Below, piece after piece: positions 1-4,463 of a stretch of 11,664 nucleotides of DNA. Each line of letters starts with the position of its first letter. Within the stretch, counting starts at the first letter, position 1. The stretch comes from a bacterium (GTDB lineage: Bacteria; CAIWAD01), in the NCBI GenBank assembly GCA_030685015.1, contig JAUXWS010000066.1, positions 1 through 11,664 on the forward strand. Direction: 5' to 3'. The position numbers and the translations under genes are program-made. The notes under the pieces were generated by a model that made no database searches, was not told the origin of the DNA, and saw only the letters and a program-made list of their open reading frames with translations.

Positions 1-349
1 GGACTGCGCCACCTGCCACAGCACGGCCGCCTGGCAGCCGGCCACCTTCGACCACGACCTGACGGACTTCCCGCTCACCGGCGCCCACGTCGCCGTCAGC
101 TGCGCGGCCTGCCACGTGGGCGGCCAGTACACGGACATCGATGGGGCCTGCTGGGCCTGCCACGAGCCGGACTACCAGCAGGCGGGCAATCCCGACCACG
201 CCGCCAACCAGTTCTCCCAGGACTGCGCCACCTGCCACAGCACGGCCGCCTGGCAGCCGGCCACCTTCGACCACGACCTGACGGACTTCCCGCTCACCGG
301 CGCCCACGTCGCCGTCAGCTGCGCGGCCTGCCACGTGGACGGCCAGTAC
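1..349 (+). repeat. Near-identical 219-bp tandem repeat inside the first cytochrome gene
   Basis: Bases 1-130 match bases 220-349 with one difference (G at 120, A at 339), a period of 219 bp or 73 codons. The copy after that (440-658) keeps the protein pattern but is clearly diverged in DNA. The copies encode the unit DCATCH...FDHD...FPLTGAH...CAACH...CWACH or CFFCH...PDH. Since the first copy begins at the window edge, more identical copies may lie to the left. Confidence 0.95.
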
Positions 350-982
350 GAGAACACACCCAGCGCCTGCTTCTTCTGCCACGAAGATGACTTCAGCTCG
401 GCCGACGATCCCGACCACCTTGCCGCCCAGTTCCCCCAGGATTGCGCGCTGTGCCACAGCACGACCCAGTGGCAGGGAGCCGTGTTCAACCACAACGACA
501 CCGGCTTCCCGCTGACCGGAGCCCACACTTCTGTCAATTGCGCCGCCTGCCACCTGGGCGGCCAGTACGAGAACACGCCGACGGACTGCCACGCCTGCCA
601 TGCGGCGGACTACCAGTCGGCCGACAGCCCCGACCATGCGGATGAGGGCTATCCCACGGACTGCGCCATGTGCCACGGCTCGCAAGCCGGTTGGCCCTCC
701 GCCTGGAACCACGCCATCTACTTCCCCATCTACACGGGCCGCCATCGCGACGAGTGGGAGACCTGCGCCAGCTGCCACCTGGGCAACGACCTGGGCGACT
801 TCAGTTGCACGCATTGCCATGAACATCGCCAGTCCGAGATGGACGAGGAGCATGACGAGGTGGCTGGCTACACGTGGGAAAGCCACGCCTGCCTGCAGTG
901 CCATCCCGACGGCAGCGATCTGCGGGGACGCGGGCACCAGCGCCGCGGTCCGGATCTGCGCAAATGGGAGCCCCTGCGATGA
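2..982 (+). CDS. Multihaem cytochrome c, 5' end outside window (13 haems visible)
   Basis: Predicted secreted electron-transfer protein; the start and signal peptide lie left of the window, and the frame is open from base 2. The visible 326 residues carry 13 CXXCH haem c sites: three 73-residue units (residues 1-73, 74-146, 147-219), each with three sites, then a C-terminal cap (220-326) with four. Each unit also has three other conserved histidines (FDH or FNH, GAH, PDH), enough to give every haem a second axial ligand, so bis-His low-potential haems are inferred. The tail after the last CLQCH is arginine-rich. The stop overlaps the next gene as ATGA, so the genes are coupled. The third gene downstream is a paralogue with the same unit and cap. 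A GTG at 116 is an internal codon, not the start. The haem protein call is certain; its partner and exact cell location are inferred. Confidence 0.93.
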   Translation, partial: DCATCHSTAAWQPATFDHDLTDFPLTGAHVAVSCAACHVGGQYTDIDGACWACHEPDYQQAGNPDHAANQFSQDCATCHSTAAWQPATFDHDLTDFPLTGAHVAVSCAACHVDGQYENTPSACFFCHEDDFSSADDPDHLAAQFPQDCALCHSTTQWQGAVFNHNDTGFPLTGAHTSVNCAACHLGGQYENTPTDCHACHAADYQSADSPDHADEGYPTDCAMCHGSQAGWPSAWNHAIYFPIYTGRHRDEWETCASCHLGNDLGDFSCTHCHEHRQSEMDEEHDEVAGYTWESHACLQCHPDGSDLRGRGHQRRGPDLRKWEPLR

Positions 983-2532
983 GTCACGGCCGCTTCCATC
1001 CCACGCGACGGCTCCTTCCGCCCCTGGTCCTGCTTCTCCTGTGGACCGCCGGCCAGGGGGCCGAAAGCCTGGCCGTCCGCGTCAACAGCGTGGCGACGGA
1101 CGTGGTTTACCTCGCCGCAGGCTCCGCCAACGGACTGGTGGCGGGCATGCGCGGGACCCTGTGCCGGCCCGATGGCCGTCAGGTTGAGGTGGAAGTGCTT
1201 TTTGTCAGCAGCGGACGGGCTTCGGGCCGCGTCCATCCGGCTGGCGTCGAGCTGCGCGTGGGGGACGAGATCTGCTTCGAGCCGGTCGGGACGGCGCCCG
1301 CGCCCGCCGCCGCCAAGCCTCTGCCGCCCGCCGGAGTGGCCGCCCTGGAGCGCCGGGCCGCCGCCACGGGCATCCGTGCCCAGGGCTGGTGGCGTGCCGA
1401 AGCCAGCCGCTGGTCCGGCGGCGACCAGGATCGCAGCATGGGGCGGGGCGCCCTCGGCCTCCGGGCCGGACCGGCGCCGGGCCAGGGCTGGGGCTTGTCC
1501 CTGCAGATGCGCCATCAGGCCGGCTGGGGCGGGACGGGCCGGCAGGATGGCCGCCTGGATGAGTTGGCCCTGAGCGGGCCCGCCCTGGCCAAGCGACTGA
1601 CTTGGCAGGTCGGGCGCCTGGCCGACGGGCGGGGCGCCCTGGGCGGACCCCTCGACGGCCTGTCCGTGGAGCGTGCCGGATCGGCCCCTCTGCTGTGGGG
1701 CATCTCGACGGGCAGCCGGCCCACCGCCGGTGAGCGGTCCATGGGGGCGGGGCTGCGCCTGCGCTGGCGCGACAGGACCAGTCCCTGGGACAGCGACCTC
1801 AAACTTCGCCTGGAGCGGACCGGGGAGGAGGACAGGCGCGGCCTGTCCTGGAACAACCAATGGCGCTTCCTGTCCCGGGGCCGCTTCGAGCATTGGTTGC
1901 GCGCCGAAGACCGGGGAGCGGACACAGGCACCGGCCTGCTGCGCATCTCGTCCACCCGCCTGCGCTGGCTGGGTGGGGAGTGGCAGGCGGAAGCCGGCCA
2001 TCAATTGACGGAGTGGCCCCGTCCGGAGACAGGGCTGCCGGCGGTGGTCACGCCACTGGTCGAGCCGCGTCGCCAGCAGCTGACGCTGGCCCTGGGGCAC
2101 CGGGTGGGCGGCCTGCAGGCCCGCCTGCAGGGGAGGGCCCGCGGCGTGCGCCTGGACAGCGGGATGGAGCGCCTGGTCGGGCTGGGCCTCTCGCATCACC
2201 GCACGCAGGGCTTGCTCAACCGGGCCGATCTGGATGTTCAGCTGCTGCTGGGGCCGCGTGATCGGGGCGGTGAAGCCGGCCTGAATCTGGGGCTGGCCCC
2301 GCCGCGCCTGCCGGGGATCGAACTGGGCCTGCGCGGCTGGAGGGTGGTGCGGCAGCTCGACCGGGAGGCGGGCGCCGCCGCCCGACTTTTCCTGCACGGC
2401 CGCCTGCCCGCTTCCCTGCGCTGGGAGGCGGGAACCCAATGGCACAGGCTGGAGCAGGACTGGCAGCGGGAATGGCGCCTGGGCCTGCGCGGAGATCTTC
2501 GGCTCAGGCCGGGCCGGGAGAGGGCGGGATGA
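979..2532 (+). CDS. Secreted beta-domain plus predicted outer-membrane beta-barrel protein
   Basis: A 517-residue protein, start chosen at 979 because it gives a good signal peptide (RR followed by LLPPLVLLLLW, cleavage near residue 28), an ATGA overlap with the cytochrome stop, and a GGGAG ribosome site at 966-970. Residues 31-100 form a small beta-rich domain (VYLAAGSANGL...GMRG...LRVGDEI) resembling SH3-like or FlgT-C-type modules. An Ala/Pro linker follows (about 101-125). Residues 131-517 are alternating short strands ending in aromatic or arginine residues and separated by charged turns (for example WWRAEASRW, LSLQMRHQ, LRLRWRD), as in outer-membrane barrels. No CXXCH is present. Between two multihaem cytochromes this fits the porin of a porin-cytochrome conduit, analogous in role to MtrB or Geobacter OmbB, though I see no clear homology to either. 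The barrel is probable; the conduit role is inferred. Confidence 0.75.
   Translation: MSHGRFHPTRRLLPPLVLLLLWTAGQGAESLAVRVNSVATDVVYLAAGSANGLVAGMRGTLCRPDGRQVEVEVLFVSSGRASGRVHPAGVELRVGDEICFEPVGTAPAPAAAKPLPPAGVAALERRAAATGIRAQGWWRAEASRWSGGDQDRSMGRGALGLRAGPAPGQGWGLSLQMRHQAGWGGTGRQDGRLDELALSGPALAKRLTWQVGRLADGRGALGGPLDGLSVERAGSAPLLWGISTGSRPTAGERSMGAGLRLRWRDRTSPWDSDLKLRLERTGEEDRRGLSWNNQWRFLSRGRFEHWLRAEDRGADTGTGLLRISSTRLRWLGGEWQAEAGHQLTEWPRPETGLPAVVTPLVEPRRQQLTLALGHRVGGLQARLQGRARGVRLDSGMERLVGLGLSHHRTQGLLNRADLDVQLLLGPRDRGGEAGLNLGLAPPRLPGIELGLRGWRVVRQLDREAGAAARLFLHGRLPASLRWEAGTQWHRLEQDWQREWRLGLRGDLRLRPGRERAG
2517..2523 (+). promoter_or_regulatory. Ribosome binding site of the third operon gene
   Basis: GGAGAGG lies 5 bases before the ATG at 2529 and inside the end of the barrel gene. 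It decides for 2529 over the upstream in-frame ATGs at 2439 and 2472. Confidence 0.6.
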
Positions 2533-3605
2533 GCGCCTGTCTCCTGCTGCTCTTGTGGGCGGGCGTCACGGCGGGCGCCGTCGAGAGTCCCCATGGACCC
2601 TTGGCGTACACATGCGCGGCCTGCCACACCACCAGCGACTGGACCCTGCGCCGCGATCCGGCCTTCCGGCACGACCGCGACAGCTCCTGGCCCTTGGCCG
2701 GCGCCCACGCCGGGGTGGCCTGCGCCGCCTGCCACCGGGACCTGCGCTTCCGTGGCACGGCCGCGTCCTGCCAGGACTGCCATCTGGACATCCACCAGGG
2801 CAGCCTGGGCGACGGCTGCACGGACTGCCACCGTCCGGCCCGCTGGTTCGACCAGGAACTGCTGCGGCGCCGCCACGAACGCAGCCTCTTCCCGCTGAGC
2901 GGGGCGCATGGGGCGCTCGACTGCGCCCAGTGCCACCAGGGAGGCAGCGCCGATCGTTTCGCCACCGCCTCCCCCGCCTGCGCCGCCTGTCACCTGGGGC
3001 AGTACCAGGCTGCGGCCGAGCCGGATCATGGGGCGGGCGGCTTTCCCCTGACCTGCGGTGACTGCCACGGCAGCGCCGCCTGGCGGCCGGCGCGCTTTGA
3101 TCACGGCTGGACGGCCTTTCCCCTGAGCGGCGCCCACCGCGGCACGGCCTGCGCCGCCTGCCACCAGGGCGGGCAATACGCCGGCACGCCGCAGGAATGC
3201 CAGGCCTGCCATCTGGGGGACTACCAGGCCGCGCAGAATCCCAACCACCTGACGGCGGGCTTCCCCACCGATTGCGCCGCCTGCCACAGCACGGCGGGCT
3301 GGCAGGGCGCCAGCTTCGACCACGACCGCCGCTTCTTCCCCATCTACTCCGGCGAGCACCGCGGCCAATGGACCTCTTGCGCCGATTGCCACATCAATGG
3401 CGCCGACCTGGCGGAGTTCTCCTGCCTGGGCTGTCATGCCCACCGGCGCTCAGCCATGGACAACGAGCACGAGGACGTGGCCGGCTACCTCTACGACAGT
3501 CCCGCCTGCCTGCAATGCCATCCGGACGGGCGGGAGAGCAGAGTCCGGCCCGCGCCCCGACTGCAAATCCGGCGGGAGGCCGGACCGCGGAGGCCCCTGC
3601 GCTGA
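2529..3605 (+). CDS. Secreted 13-haem cytochrome c
   Basis: A 358-residue protein with a short signal peptide (LLLLLWAG, AGA cleavage after residue 17; the n-region lacks positive charge). CXXCH sites begin at C29, 65, 81, 97, 132, 151, 176, 208, 224, 249, 284, 299 and 327. Fourteen other histidines (22, 48, 60, 89, 116, 127, 167, 192, 203, 240, 265, 277, 305, 314) can serve as distal ligands for 13 haems. Residues 176-248 form one 73-residue unit like those of the first gene, and 249-358 the same four-haem cap with conserved FPIY, MDxEH, VAGY and CLQCHPDG. The first 175 residues are a more diverged, shorter-spaced arrangement. Start 2529 overlaps the barrel gene stop (ATGA) and follows GGAGAGG; an earlier ATG at 2472 would bury the signal peptide. 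Likely the haem partner of the barrel on one membrane face. Confidence 0.92.
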   Translation: MSACLLLLLWAGVTAGAVESPHGPLAYTCAACHTTSDWTLRRDPAFRHDRDSSWPLAGAHAGVACAACHRDLRFRGTAASCQDCHLDIHQGSLGDGCTDCHRPARWFDQELLRRRHERSLFPLSGAHGALDCAQCHQGGSADRFATASPACAACHLGQYQAAAEPDHGAGGFPLTCGDCHGSAAWRPARFDHGWTAFPLSGAHRGTACAACHQGGQYAGTPQECQACHLGDYQAAQNPNHLTAGFPTDCAACHSTAGWQGASFDHDRRFFPIYSGEHRGQWTSCADCHINGADLAEFSCLGCHAHRRSAMDNEHEDVAGYLYDSPACLQCHPDGRESRVRPAPRLQIRREAGPRRPLR

Positions 3606-3626
3606 CAGTCGGGCTGGAACATGAAG

Positions 3627-3648
3627 GAGCCTGCCGCCAAGCAGGCTC
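3627..3648. terminator. Hairpin between the converging cytochrome operon and tRNA-Glu
   Basis: Perfect 8-bp stem GAGCCTGC / GCAGGCTC with a six-base loop, 21 bases after the cytochrome stop and 15 bases past the tRNA 3' end on the other strand. Neither side has a strong T run (minus side reads CTTCATGTTCC), so termination in either direction is likely but not assured. Confidence 0.5.
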
Positions 3649-3663
3649 GCAGCGGGTTGGCAG

Positions 3664-3736
3664 TACCGCGTACGGGATTCGAACCCGTGTTACCGGCGTG
3701 AGAGGCCAGCGTCCTGAACCACTAGACGAACGCGGC
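3664..3736 (-). tRNA. tRNA-Glu, anticodon CTC
   Basis: The minus strand folds as a full cloverleaf of 73 nt. The acceptor stem is GCCGCGT with ACGCGGT (first pair G-U) and the discriminator is A. The D arm GTCTAGTGGTTCAGGAC, the anticodon stem CTGGC / GCCGG with loop CTCTCAC, and the T arm ACGGG-TTCGAAT-CCCGT all match the bacterial tRNA-Glu layout. The anticodon CTC occupies 3700-3702 and reads GAG. CCA is not encoded (CTG follows the discriminator), so it is added after transcription. It stands alone here, with no other tRNA nearby. Confidence 0.95.
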
Positions 3737-3747
3737 GGAAGGCCCAC

Positions 3748-3776
3748 AGAGTAGCAAAGGGAGCATCGGGGCGCAA
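3748..3776 (-). promoter_or_regulatory. Possible promoter of tRNA-Glu
   Basis: On the minus strand TTGCGC (3771-3776) and TACTCT (3748-3753) are 17 bases apart, and the mature tRNA begins 12 bases after the second box starts to end. Each box matches only three of six sigma-70 consensus bases, so position rather than sequence is the main support. Confidence 0.3.
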
Positions 3777-3796
3777 GCCAGGGCGGTCTCGCTCCG

Positions 3797-3830
3797 CCAC
3801 GGGGCGGGGGGGACCGCCCCCCGCCCGTGG
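3797..3830. terminator. Very GC-rich hairpin after the small secreted protein gene
   Basis: CCACGGGGCGGGGGG pairs with GCCCCCCGCCCGTGG around a five-base loop, with one bulged G. It starts 14 bases after the TAG of the small minus-strand gene and lies between that gene and the tRNA promoter region. No T run follows, so it may stop transcription with Rho, protect the 3' end, or do both. Confidence 0.45.
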
Positions 3831-3844
3831 CCGTGGACAAGACT

Positions 3845-4255
3845 CTATCTGACGCGCTGGAAGTCCTGGCTGCCGGCGGCGATCTGGCCGTCCGGGGCCT
3901 GGTTGCTCCAGGTGGCGGCCAGGCGCTCTCCCTCCACGCCAATGAACACGATCTCCACCAGGTAGCCCGAGGAGGGCACCTGATAGGTGAAGGTCAGGGT
4001 GCGGCCGTCCCAGTGCTGCTGCGTGATGGGGAAGTTCTCGCCATCGCCGTCCACCACCGACTGGACGACGGGCCGGCCCTCACGCAGCGCGACGATGGTG
4101 AGGGATCCCGTCTCCAGGTCCTCCCAGGTGCCCACCAGGGCGGCGCCCTCCGGCGAGAGGCCGCCACCGCCCCTGCCGTGCAGGGAGCAGGCGGCCTGAG
4201 CCAGCAGCAGCAGGGCGCACAGCAGGGCCAGGCCGCGACGCGTGCTCTTCTTCAT
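3845..4255 (-). CDS. Small secreted or lipoprotein-like protein with lipocalin-like fold hints
   Basis: A 136-residue protein. The signal sequence is typical of export (MKKSTRRG, then LALLCALLLLAQAAC). Cys23 could be lipidated, but the residue at -3 is Gln, not the usual Leu, so signal peptidase I cleavage is the alternative. A Gly-rich spacer is followed by about 95 residues of beta-strand pattern starting LVGTWE and ending ATWSNQ...DFQRV, reminiscent of small lipocalin-like or copper-resistance-type beta sheets; I do not recognise a specific family. GGAAGGA sits 7 bases before the ATG. It is transcribed in the same direction as sppA, and the 203-base gap between them is mostly a mobile-element-like repeat, so the two may once have been closely linked. 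Function unknown. Confidence 0.8.
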   Translation of the reverse strand: MKKSTRRGLALLCALLLLAQAACSLHGRGGGGLSPEGAALVGTWEDLETGSLTIVALREGRPVVQSVVDGDGENFPITQQHWDGRTLTFTYQVPSSGYLVEIVFIGVEGERLAATWSNQAPDGQIAAGSQDFQRVR

Positions 4256-4292
4256 GGATCAGTCCTTCCAGATTGATGACTTCACGTCCCGG

Positions 4293-4463
4293 GCTAGCAG
4301 CCTGTCGGGCTTGGGCTTTGGATGGGATTCGCGTCCAAATCGAGGCCGGTTTTTCGGAAGTTTCGCAGGGCATACTGGTGGTCTGTTCAAGAAACTTGCG
4401 GAAAATCCGGACGGATTGGGGCGATGAAGGCCGCCAAGTGGCCAAGTCCGACAGGCTGCTAGC
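4293..4463. mobile_element. 171-bp MITE-like element with 22-bp terminal inverted repeats
   Basis: The ends are inverted copies: GCTAGCAGCCTGTCGG at 4293-4308 matches the reverse complement of 4448-4463, and the match continues CTTGG after one mismatch (21 of 22 bases). Inside, GGTTTTTC...AAGTTTC (about 4348-4374) pairs loosely with GGAAAATCC and GAAACTTG on the right, so the whole segment can fold as a long imperfect hairpin. It encodes no transposase. TA or CTAG borders both ends at the GCTAGC tips, consistent with a TA or CTAG target duplication, though the tips are palindromic and the exact border is ambiguous. It separates sppA from the small downstream gene. A dispersed hairpin repeat of REP type is the alternative. 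Confidence 0.65.

Noticed and set aside
1-658. CRISPR-like repeat array
   Set aside because: The 219-bp repeats are in frame and encode haem-binding units, far longer than CRISPR repeats and without spacers.
868-2445. 525-codon minus-strand frame opposite the barrel gene
   Set aside because: Composition is Pro/Ala/Gly/Arg/Gln low complexity with no domain or signal peptide, while the plus strand has a signal peptide, ribosome site and operon overlaps.
3606-3850. Integration (att) site at the tRNA-Glu gene
   Set aside because: No integrase gene and no repeat of the tRNA 3' end is visible in the window.
4080-4445. 121-codon minus-strand frame starting inside the hairpin element
   Set aside because: It begins in the inverted-repeat element and runs into another frame of the small secreted protein gene; no ribosome site or family-like sequence.
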